This document shows positions 35,701-47,700 of a stretch of DNA of 64,000 bases, piece after piece. The position numbers were made by a program, and so were the translations under genes. The stretch is taken from NCBI GenBank assembly GCA_963978905.1, contig OZ022258.1, positions 34,595,282 through 34,659,281 of the forward strand, given 5' to 3'. The notes below the pieces were generated by a model. That model did not search any database. It saw only the letters and a list, made by a program, of their open reading frames with translations, and was not told where the DNA came from. Within the stretch, counting starts at the first letter, position 1; every line of letters starts with the position of its first letter. Source of the stretch: Trichostrongylus colubriformis (lineage: Eukaryota; Nematoda; Chromadorea; Rhabditida; Trichostrongylidae).

Positions 35701-38700
35701 GGGCAACGTAAATTCGACAAGTATAATCGTTCAGAATACGAGTCTCGTTCGCAACCCGCACCAAAGAATAGCGCGAAGTAGTAGCTGCACTGTATGTTTT
35801 CGTTCTTTGATAATTTCTGCAGGAATTTCAATTTTTACATCACTTTACTTTGGGCTGTGCTTACATCACTTCACTTTGAGGTGTGCGATCTCCACTTTTT
35901 CTTCTCTTACTTCAATGGAATCTAGTCCAAATGAAATCGTCGTTCGAGGAGAAATTTGAAATGTCATGTCTCACCTTATAAACATCATGCGCATCAATTA
36001 TTCCATCGAATATTGTGTAGAGATCATTCAACAAACTGACCACCTCAAAAAAGAACCCAATTTTTCGAGTTATGAGAAAGGGATAAATGATAAAACTTGT
36101 GGCGTTAATCATGCCCTTGTTGTGATGCTGCCCTTATCAGGCAAATAGAACATAAATGTATGGCCAACAAAGAGACTCATTTTTGCGTGGACGATTCCTT
36201 CAAGTATTATCATTACTGGTACCCGTGTATACAGGGTGTGAAAAAAAAGTAATTTTGTCTTTTGTCTCCTTCACTTTCTACCCCATTTTAGTCGAACTAC
36301 AGCAAATTCTGCTGAGGTAATTTCATCCCCAGATTCAAGAGCGAACCTCACTCTATCACTATACTCCGTGGCAGCCTTCTGTACGAGCAGGAACGGGAGC
36401 GAGGAAAGAGTGAACAAGATGTGTCACCTGAACTGGGCGAAATCCGAAATTTCGTCGCCCTCGCTCACAACCTTGCTGAAGTCCACTCACTCTAGGTACC
36501 TAGGGGGATTCATACTGGGTGGTGTTCCTTATGTACCCGTTTTTTCCGGGTTCCCAGCGCCCTTAGTTTCCAAGAGCCAAACATGCCCTTACCACTGAAA
36601 CCCTTCCGGAGGCGGATTTGAGGCGTGAAAATGATACTTTGGATCATAGCAGCCTTGTACAAGCAGCAGGGGCTCTGTGACTTCCACGAACCGAAGCGCC
36701 AATCTCAGGAAGCTTCTCACAAAAGACCTACCACGGAGCCTGGCTTCACTGTTTTAAGCGGACCTTGATATGTACTGTAGGTACTCCGAAGCCCGCCTGC
36801 GCCGAATGAAAGCTCCATATTCTTATAAAGGTGAACGTAGGGAGCCACAGCTTGTTCCTGTTTTCAGAGGAACATTTCGGGAATACTTTGCCCCAATACT
36901 TTTATCTTTTTTGTTTCCCTATGTTTTTTATAATTGGCAGATGTGAGCCGTGGGCAAAATTACTTTTTTTGGCACCCCCTGTAGATACCGTTTCCCACGG
37001 CTAATCGCTGAATCGCGAAGGTCTCTATGTACTTGATTTATAGTCCATTTCAATTACGGCTGGCAGGGCGAGGCCTACGGACTTGTATCGATCTCTCTCA
37101 CCCCGCCACACACTCTCACCCAACTCTGTGGGCCACGCCCCGTCAGCCTACGGGAACTGGACTGTAGGTACCAGTGAACCAACGAAAGGGCTAATGGCGT
37201 TGTCCGGTTTCGTTGTTGATCGCGCCATGCGTGGGGCTTCTATCGACAATCCATCGGATTGAGAGGTACACTATTCCCCGCGTCGTGTTGAAATTGTGCG
37301 CTGTGAACAAGGTATCCACTTTCGACCTCGCACCACAATATAAGCTATTAGCGCTTGGTTGCAGAGGCTTGACACCTTGTTCACAATCCGCAATTCCAAC
37401 AGGACCGAGGAGTCAGCCCAACCTTTGTCTTCGTCTATCTTTTGCGCTGTCCTTGCGCTCTCCCACCTACAATGTTGTCTTGAGCACTTGTTTTAAAAAA
37501 ATTTGTGCCTCACGTTTTTTCCTACTTGTGGGGTGCCGTTTCTAGCTCTTTCGAACTTTTGAGTGAATTCTCCTTCTTCTTCTTCCTAGGGTCAGTCCAG
37601 CTCCGGTGCGGGGTCCGCTGTTCTTGTCAGTTATCGCTCGTGTCAGTTGTCCCACTTCTTCTATCCGAGGCATCTCCTGCCGTGGCATTTACTTCCGTGA
37701 GGTCGGTTTTGATGACGTCGCTCCACCTTTTTTTTGGGCTCCTCGCCGTCGCCTTCTGGGTACATCGAACTCTACAGCTTTCCTGATTGGTTGGTCTACC
37801 GACTTTCTCAGCACGTGCCCATACCATGTATCTCGAACTCTTAAGAGAATATTGTATCAAGTTTTGAATTCGTAACCAGTTAGTCATTTCTATGACTCTC
37901 CCCTTTACACTTTGGACCCTCTGCCTGAGAAATTCCGTTGATCACTGCCTACCTCAACGATTACACTCCCGCCCCTTTTCAGTGGACCAAATACGAACCT
38001 ACGGAGGCTTGACCCTAGCCTGTACCCTGCGTCTGACCCTTCGTGTTCAGCACACATGGAGCAGTAAAGAAATCGAAGATATATTCCGATTTTGTAGGGC
38101 GAAGTTGTAAGTAGAATTAACTAGAAACAGCGATGCAGCAGACACTCGCCATTAATCAACCACGAAGTGAAATTCGTACCTGCATGGGATTACATTTCGC
38201 TGCCAAAGTTGTAAACGACACTACGTCCGAGAAAAACACTGTCACGCTCTCAAATGTTTCCGGCTCAACAGACTTTCCGAGTTTCAGCTTTTCTGCTACT
38301 TGCCTTGAATAATGAAAGAATTTACATCTAGCAGTACTCATCACTTCAACAGAGTACATCGTATGGAAGAAAGGGTGACAAGTGTAGAAGTGGGTTCAGT
38401 TAAGTATTGCATGTTATTTCTATAATTTCATACCTTACCTGGGTAACATCCGATACAGCAGAATATCACTCTTTTTTTGCTCCTCTGCTAATTGCTTCGT
38501 TCTTTCTTCAACCTCACCCTCCAAAGTTGAAGCATATTGCTCAAGCATATTGAAAACGTAGTCCATCAGGTTGCCATTCCTTGAAGAAACAAGCTATCAA
38601 CCCCTACTTCAATGAAAAGTGATGTGCCCTTGCCTTCAAGTTCAGGCCAGAAGATTTCTTTATATCACCGCCAGTTTCAAAGGCATGGTCTATCATGGTA

Positions 38701-41700
38701 ACAGGACTTTCACATTGACATATTTATTCGGTACAAGTATGACTAATACTAAATTTTAGGCCACCCAAATGAACGAAAAATGAAGTTGTTCCTGCTTTAT
38801 TGCTCCGACACTACCCATCCATCCTGTTTGTAAGCATAGGCGCTGGATTGGCTAAAGAAATAGTGAAAGCGGTAAGGTGGTGGGTTTCTCGTTGTTGTCT
38901 CAACTAGTCGCTGTCGGATGTGGGATAACAACAACAACACATTGATGGTTGTTTGATTCAGGGTAACACAATCAAATGAGTGCAAGATTTGCTCAAATGA
39001 GGTTAAATGAGCATATCATACTTATTGTCGAATACTTATGACTACTATTACTTATTGCTTATTGTCATACTACACTTGATGCTTATCAATTCGTACCACA
39101 TAATATTACTATTACTTACTACCTATTGTCATAGTATTCGATTGTTGTGCTGTACAGTCCATTTCCCAGAGCCGGACAGGGCGAGGCCTACGGACTCGGA
39201 TGAACGTGTATCGATCTCTCTCACCCCGCCACACACTCTCACTTTCGCCACGTACCCTCACTCTTGCCACTCACGCAAGTCCGTAGGCCACGCCCTGCCA
39301 GGCGTAGGGAAATGGACTGTATGCGCACAATTGCAGCCACCGTATCGTCCATATAATGGAAAAATATTATTTCGCCCCTCTACAAACCCCTCTAAGAGCA
39401 TGGTTTTGACTTTTCGTTTATTTTAGTAAATATCTTAATAGATTTGAGACAGGAAAAATAAGCCCGTGACCCTAGATACCAACAGCACTTCACCATGCCA
39501 AACAGGTTTCGGCACTCAATCTTGACTTTTAATATCTGTCACGAGTATCATAGATTTGATCTTCTACTGCTTCTCTAAATTTCACTCCAGCTTTTCAGAA
39601 AGCAGCAAGTCTGAACTAGGTTCATCGGTTGGAAAAATTATTAAGTCGCTTGAAAAGTTCTCGCAGTTTTCGACTTCTAAGCTTGAATATGCATAGCTCG
39701 GCCCACACAAAATCTGGAGATCTGGAGGCGATGAGTTCGTTGAAGGTCGCTTCAGTATATTGGGTCTTGAAGCGTTCCCCGAAGAAAGCCTTATAGATGT
39801 TTTCATAAGGTATAGATAGCCCTGGAGAAGAACCAAGAAATCTATCTATGTGGGAAAGTTCGAAATCGCAAGAGCTTTCCGAACTACCTAATAGTTTTAT
39901 TCACAAATTTTTTGTGGCTTTTTTGTAGGATTAATTTAGCTATTATGTTAATATACTCGGAAAAAGGGATCAATTGAGTCAAAGATTGAACTAGAAACTG
40001 TACCGGTTCGTATCCATGCTCTTCAAGTTCGATTTTACCATGTCTATAGACGGTCTCTCGGAGGGTCGCTCGGTCCAGCAATCACGTATGAGGTGAAGCT
40101 GAAAACGTGTGTGATATGATAGGCACTAACGTATCGCTGACAGAGTGGAAAAATGCTTTTGATTCCACTGCGAACATTTGTTTTATATAAGCCCTGATAT
40201 TCTTACTGTAAGCTTGTTCACATCCCTCCCTGCCGTGTCGAGGGAAGTTTCGTGGCATTTTCTGTAACAGTGAGCCAACAGAATTGAAACTCTTTCTTGT
40301 GGGCCAGTAGAATAGAAAGGGACCTGCTCTAGCTCAGAAGAATAATTGCGAGGCATCTCCGAATGTTGTAGGAGGTATGTAGGACGGTAAAGGGACAAGG
40401 ACAGCAGTTTTCATCGAATGAACGTAGACCATATGTATCTGTGGTCTCCCGGAGGAGCGCTCAGTCCAGCAAAATCACTCGCCTTCACTCTTGTGGGAAA
40501 ATAGAAGTATGACTCGCATGTACATAGTTATACAACTCGACATTCATTACTGATTGCCTGGATGTATCCTTTAAAAAGTTGGAAGCGACGAAATGAAACA
40601 ATTGAGACTCTTTTGCATTTAATTCCGGATACTGAATTGAAATAAGCCTTCGTACATAAGAAGGTCTGGGTTGTACAAAAAGTTCCCTCGTTTTATCCTC
40701 TTTTTCCGCAGCATACTGTTCATTTTTTGACAGAATATATCAATGTAGTTATCGATTAAAGACACCAGGAGGGGTATTTGGTAAACTGGGGGATTATGAA
40801 AGTAGAGGTGCTCAGCAATATAAGAGTAGAGAAAGAAATACATAAAACTGCGAAAAAGCTGGGGAAAAGGAACTCGAAAATCCTTCTTCTCTTTCGCTTC
40901 TATCTGCGTCATCAGCCGGAGTGGACTGCAGACAGGTCAGAGGCTGAATCAGTCGGCCGCGATCGTTCCCGCCCCTCTCCGGCGACTCGCCCGACCGCAG
41001 GACGACATGCCGTGCCGTGAGGTCGTCATAAGACCCCAAGCCACGTTTTTTCAAAGCCATTTTCGCCATATATAACCTCTTCTGAGGTAGGAGGTTCGTT
41101 TTCAGAGAACAGGTACTTTGTTGCAAACGGTGCCCCATGGATGGTCCGCATTGTTCGCGGACCACGCCTAGCCTAACCCCCCCCTGGGTCCCGCTGTGTA
41201 CAACTGACCTAGGGGAGATTGATAACCGCGTCCGCCAGGCTGACGCCTGGGAACTTTCCCCAGTGACCCCAGGTTGCACAATGTCATTGAAACAGTACGA
41301 CACGGACACATGTGACGCGAGAAGGAGCAAGGAAATACCTCTAGATATACGTAAGAAAAACTACACGAAAAGACCGATAGATTTATGTGAACTAGTAGCA
41401 TAATATACACGGCATAAAGACTGTATTAAGAAACAACTCACGCCGGGCTCTCGCTACGAGCCCCGTCCGACGACACTATCAGAATATTTCAGGTGGAATC
41501 CAGAGATTGGGACAGTTCCATAGCTAATTCCAGGGGCCCAAGCCCCGGGGTGCCGCCGCCGGCCTCGTTAGGGAGGCCCGTGTGGTCTTGACGAAAAAGG
41601 TCGAACGCGCCACACGATTATACAAACCCAGAGAAGACTGCCCGGGGAGGTCCGTGGTGGTGCCGCGGTGCGCAGCCGTCGTTCGATATCGAATGATCAC

Positions 41701-44700
41701 GGAATATGACCAATGTGGAGCCGCGGTGGTCAAACCCACGGGAACCCGTGCCCCACAGGAACTAAGGAGCGATCCTCGCTTTCGCGACATACTTCCAGAT
41801 CTCAGTTTTCCCTTACCCCTACTGGTGCCTTTGAAGCTTTCTCTGCAATACGAAACCTTATTACTTGTTTCTCAATTCATTTGATTGTTTGGTATTTAAT
41901 GCTCAAAATGAAATAGCCAGGATGCAAAAATCTCCACCTTCGACACCTGCTCTTCTTCATTTATCATAGGTTCAAACGACTGAAATATGTCATGGTAGCG
42001 AGCGGGTTCTGATTAGAGCTTTCTGGTCAAATTTGACTGACTCGCAAAACCTCGACTGAAAGAGAAGGGAAGGGGCGACATTGCAAACCTGTGTCCCTTG
42101 GGATAACCTATTCAATCCTATATTGTATACTGAAATATGATTCCTCCCCAGTTCCACTTCTTCCCCAGAGAGCAATGTTTGTTAATGATATACTGAATAC
42201 GGTTTGTAAAACTGTGCCGTGACAAAGACGTTTTTATCCCTCACCAATTCCACTGAGCTCTGAAGGAAGTAAGGAAGCACGGATACACCAACAAACTCTG
42301 TGCCTTTGCTAGATACTGGAAACTTGGATCTGCATTTCTGCTAGAATTTGCACAGTAAAAAAATGAGCTAACTTACCAAGGCAGGGTTCGATTCATTATC
42401 ACCCTTTCCAGTTAGAGATGGACGATGTTGAACATGACCTCCTTTCTTTACGAGATAGAGTATTTCTGAAAAGAAGGAATCGATTAGATATTTTAATTTT
42501 TGATATAGGGATATATATAATTTTTGATAATATATATATATATATTTTTGATATAATTTTTGATATATTTTTGATATTTTTTGATAAAGCTGAGTTAGGG
42601 CGAAGGTGGTGTCGGTAGTGTAATGGATTAGCACATATCCCCGGAAAGGATGAAGTGCGGGTTCGAGTCCCGTCCGGCACCGAAGCTTTTGCCCGTAACT
42701 CAGCATCCTTGTAGAATCGATTAGAGTTTGAATGTAGTCCAGGACACTCGGACACTCCGACCTGGGTCATCGCACCACACGAATATTGCCACGACGCGCG
42801 ACAAATTGCTGAGCCGCTGTCGCTGTTGAAAGGGTGCGCGCGAAAGGGCGTGGTGGCCGCGAGCAGTGGTGACCTTGACCAGTCCTCCAGTGTCCAGACC
42901 TACACCCTGAACCTTTTTATCTAGTGATCGACTTTGAGTCTGCTGCCACCAGGAGCTCAACGATGCCCTCGAAAGCAAAAAAATTCCGCAGTTGCAAACA
43001 CACATACAACTTTTGATTGCACTTCGCTCGAGAGCGCCTTTTCATAGCTTTTGCTTTTTCTTCCTGTATAAGAAAATCGCGTCGCGACAAGCTCACAAAA
43101 GGACATGCGAATCGAAATGATCAATGAACGTTGAAAAACATGCAAGCTAAATTATGCACACATTCTACTAGTCTCGACTTCAGGCTGCATGTTAGGAGGT
43201 TTTGCGCAATAAGCGCTTTATTCCAGTCTAAGTTACTCTACTGTTTCTACTGCAGTCATCCTGAATGTGTACACATTGGCACAAATCACACCGGCTTTGC
43301 AACCATTTGCGAAGACTTTACACCTCATGTCGGGAATCAGTGGTAAGATATATACCATTTCAAGGAATCGTGCACAGAAAATTGAGTTTTCAGTCATTCA
43401 CATATTTATGTTGTATTTGCTCAATGAGGGCTGCATGCAATGCTTCACAAAAAAGAATAAGATCCGACTGACAGCTTCGTACAGTTTCATAAAGTGACGA
43501 ACGGGTAGGCAAGGCCTCCGAGTGTTTGCCCCGTCCCGTCCTGCGCCGTGGCAGCAGATGAAGAGAGGGATTGTTTACATAACCTTCTGCTCCCACTCTG
43601 CGTCTCTGGCGGTCAGAGACGCGTAGTGGGAGTCCGATCGCGACAGAGCTTGAGGCGGGCATTAACTCGGAATCTCCGCCCACCTGTCCGCCACCTTAAG
43701 GAGGCCCAATTCTTCCTCTCCCTCAAAACCATACATGCTGCCCCTATTGAGCGAATACAACGTAAACATATGGGTGATAGGAAAACTGTTTTTCCCGCGC
43801 ACGATAACGATTTCTCTAACCACATAAGTGAGTGTAATGTCAGCGCAAAAGCGAACTGTTGCACATCATTTTAATCCTCATAAAAACATGGAGCCGTCAA
43901 ACGACGTTGCCGGGCTTCAGAACACAAAAGGCTTCAACGCCTGCCTAGAACAGCAGAGGCAACGTCCGTGATGTGTCTCTCGTTGGAAGCTTCCTAAGGG
44001 TACGCTTCGGTACATGACAGTCACTAAATTTTTGCTGCTCGGTCAACCCCGCTATGACTTGGAGTGTTATTTTTCATGATTCGAATACACCCCGAGGGTT
44101 TCAGTGGCGATGGCACGCTCTGGTACTTATTGTTAGAGCAAGAGAGTTGGGATTCTGGAAGAATGCTATATTTAGGAGCAACACCCAATATTACCCATTG
44201 TGGACAGACCTAAGCAAGGTTGTAAACGAGGGAATGAAAACTCGCACTTTGCCGTGTTCAGGCGACGCATCACATTGACTTGGCAGAGGCTCCCCATTCG
44301 GCTCGTAGAAAAGGCTGTACACTGTAAGGGGTCCTTTGAACTTGTGGGTGGAAACACCTCGTCATCACTGAGGTTTGACTACTATAGTGTCGGAAGTGAG
44401 GGAGAAAAAGCGAGCCATTTGTTCCAGCCCCTCCCCTGCACCTATGAATTATCATTGTCGAAGTGAAATTTACAAATATGTTGCCGAAAAAATGATTTCA
44501 GACTTGTTAATAGATCATATAAGCATAAGCTCCACAAGTTGGCCGAAAAAATGATTTCAGACTTGTTAATAGATCATGTAAGCATTAGCTCCACAAGTTG
44601 GCCGAAAAAAATGATTTCAGACTTGTTAATAGATCATATAAGCATTAGCTCCGCAAGTTGAGTATACGCTTACTCCACTTATGGAATTAAGCGGCGTATA

Positions 44701-47700
44701 CCTGACTTCTGATTCTCGCACCTAGGTTATAACCTCGACGCACATGAGGTGCGAAGCTTTCGCACATGTGGTGCGAAGTAGGTCATCACTTGTGAAAATA
44801 GCTCTTTATGTATGCAAATTGAATATTGAACTCTTTAGCTCGATATTACAGATTCCTCTATTTTTTACTCCCCATCTTCTCGTTTATCTTTTCATTTTTA
44901 TACAGCAACAGTTTCTACCACTGCACTAGAGCTTCCGATATTGTTGTACTAACTACTAGCAATGAAAAAGTGTGAAGCTGTCATATCAAACCTGATGCGT
45001 CCTCCATCTGATTATCTACATCCCATGCAGATGTCTTCGTAATCAGCTGAGCGCATATGATAGCGAAACTAAAATCTTCAAAATGACTATATGCCTCATG
45101 TGAATGAGCTGCACAATCTCCACCCACTGTTTCAGCCCAACTACTAATACTAACTGTGAAGTTTCACCTTGCGGACTCCCCAATGATTAGGCATAATCCA
45201 GTCTCCAGACTTGCAACACCTCTACAGGTTCGTAGCACCTCTCCAGGCTGTTTGGATTTCGAGCTGAGACTATTCCGCTTTGAGCGTTTTGGAACGCAGA
45301 GTCTGTGCTAGTCCTCACATTTGAATCTCTTCTTTTGAGACCACTCTTACAAAAGCATGGAACGATTGGCAAAATCACCATGTACGACCCATAGCAAATG
45401 CTTTCCCTCATCGTCTACATTATGGTGTCAGATGCAGGAGCTAATGCACAAATTCTGTAGACACATTGTGATATGTTCGTTGGAAGTGCTGTTGTTCACA
45501 TACTCTAGTGAAATTTGTGTTGATATCTCCTTCCTTCCTTCTTACAAGGGAAGGTCTATAAGTATACCAGGCCATTCTCAATGAGGTACTCAACATTGTC
45601 CGTGCTTTAAGGCGCTGAACTTAAAACTGCTCTCCAGATGTGCAGGGCGACTAACGAAGTAATGAAGGCTCCTTAGTAGGTAGGTCGGATTACCTCTGCA
45701 GACAGGTTTTGAGTCTAAATGGGATTTTTATTTGGAAGGATCCCGGGTAATTGAATGGCAACACATTCAACAAAGAGTAAGTTGCAGATTCTTGTCAAAA
45801 TGCTCTTCTTTGGCGCCTTCTACGCTCGTTTCTATGATAGTGCTGGAGATGCCTCGGTTATCGTCTTTCCATCGCTAGTTTTTCATGTAGAAACTAGAAA
45901 CGTCGGACTTACTTTGTGGTCACCTTACTGTCCACCGATCTTTTCGAATTTTGGCCACAGTCTCGACTAGGCTAAGAACTAGTTTTTAAAAGTATCTGGA
46001 CGTCCCAAATATGAAAGCAACACTGATTTCGCGCGAAAACGCCTTTCTCGCGCGCCACAGGCGCCCGCACTTCCCATGTGATAGTACTGCTCATTCAGAA
46101 AAACCGCCATAACTCGCAGAGTCAATCCGGATCTTTTGGAGAACGGATTCAAATTCAGCGTTGCAAGACGCATACAGTGATGTGCACCTCATCGGAATGG
46201 CCAGGCTGGCCTATTTACCCACTTTTGCCGCAACCTGTATAAATGGAGCGCATGCAGGTGCCGTAGCGAAGAGTATGATACCATTATGATCTCTGCTCAA
46301 AGTTGTAAGTCATTCATACAAGGAAATACCTGTGCTCATATTTTGGGGAAGCACATCAAAGCACTAACCTGTAAATGTCTGCTTCTTGAGAGCCAATAAG
46401 ATCATCTTTGCGCAAAACTTCTGGAGCAGTCCATAACAAATCTGAAGGTAGCGATGTGAGTAACAAACATGTCCCAACCACACGATGCTGGCAACCAAAA
46501 AAAGCAGATGAAGCTGTTAACGAGGATGGCCTGACTGAGCTGTTTTGTGAGGTCTAGAACGAGAGGTGTGTGCCTGTGCGCTAATATTACGAGCGCAGCA
46601 ACTTCGACTTTATGAAAATTTATGAGCGAGAACGTGAGGATGGATGAAATAATTGTAAGTCTAATAAAAGGTGGATGGATTATGGAGTGGTTGATCCTAG
46701 GAGATGACTGAGGAGACGCTCGTTTTGCGACGGCGACGAGGGTATCGAACATGGAAACTAAGTGCTGGGACTGAAGGTGCCACTTTCTTTTTATAGGAAG
46801 GGTTTTTTTAAAGCATGACGACTGATTACACCCTGAGGCGGTTTTCCGTCACACCTGCTCATCCGACGTGCTCTTAAGGGGTATGAAATGTGGTTCTGTC
46901 TCAGGTATTTCGGTATACCTCTTCTCCGTGAAGTCGTCGTTAAGTAACCGACGGAGATCGGCGAGGTGATATCCTTTTGCTCTCATCCGGATTGCTGAGC
47001 ACTGCTGCTACGCTTGAATAAAGGTGGTGAAATTTACTTAATGCTTCTGAGACATCCGCTTCCATTCAAAATTTTTGTTTCCGCGCTGGACTGATGGCTT
47101 TTGCGATGAATTGTTTCCCGCTGCAGTCATCCGCCCATTTTAGTCAGCTTTCGTCCAACGTTTCCCACAGCTCCGTTATGGAGAGCACCAGTGACTTTAA
47201 TTCGTTCAGACCCCTTTAGAAAACTTGATCTCCAAAGCGTCGTTCTGCTGTTTGTCGGAGTGGAATTTATCTTTAGCTCCCTTTTTTGTTGTTCGAATGC
47301 GCACTCAGCACGGGACCATTACAAAGAATTTTATTTTTCATTTCATTGTGTCATTGTGGCGACATCTTCTTTCGGGTGCAACTAATGCCTCACTTTTCCA
47401 TATGCAGTCGCGACAACTAGTGGATTGGGAAGTGGTGCATGATGAAACGGTCTAAGGGTTGGCTTCTCCGCGATTTTCTCCGAATTCAAGTTCTTCAGGA
47501 GGGTGCAACCAAGAAGGAAAGGCAGAGCACTTGACCAGATGGAACACATGATCTTCATCTCGTACTTCTGGGCCTTTGAAAACGACGAAGTGTTTAGAAC
47601 GTCGATTAAATGAAACCGTTCCATCGTTTTGTAACAATCTAGTTCGCACTCCCTCTTCAGTGAAATTTTTCCCCCATCCTTTCATTCATGATGCGTTTGC

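Larger units (their letters stand above)
29720..40098 (-). other. Cyclase dimerisation linker and class III catalytic domain exons
   Basis: 40098-40004 ends the kinase-like domain with [16 protein letters not shown]. 38579-38439 is the linker: [13 protein letters not shown], then a charged coiled-coil stretch and LLYRMLPR. 38303-38180 opens the cyclase with [14 protein letters not shown] (first metal-binding Asp). 36043-35975 has [16 protein letters not shown]. 35392-35218 begins [12 protein letters not shown], with the guanine-selecting Glu and second metal Asp, and ends RIGMHTG. 33836-33738 has [17 protein letters not shown], with the guanine-selecting Cys and the transition-state Asn and Arg. 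31677-31586 has [18 protein letters not shown]. 29812-29720 has [12 protein letters not shown] and a short hydrophilic tail. Every residue expected for GTP specificity and two-metal catalysis is present, so the enzyme looks active. Confidence 0.9.

Noticed and set aside
38600..38700. Possible extra cyclase exon reading [17 protein letters not shown]
   Set aside because: Would need a GC donor and breaks phase; 40004 joins 38579 directly with the correct phase and sequence.
40183..40398. Candidate cyclase exon on the minus strand (LLAHCYRKC...)
   Set aside because: The frame shows none of the expected 'LIRDCW.E.P..RP' motif; the exon at 40098-40004 has it and fits phase on both sides.
42609..42681. 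Functional serine tRNA gene
   Set aside because: Short variable loop, C33 and repeat-family flanks argue against it; listed as tRNA-like only.
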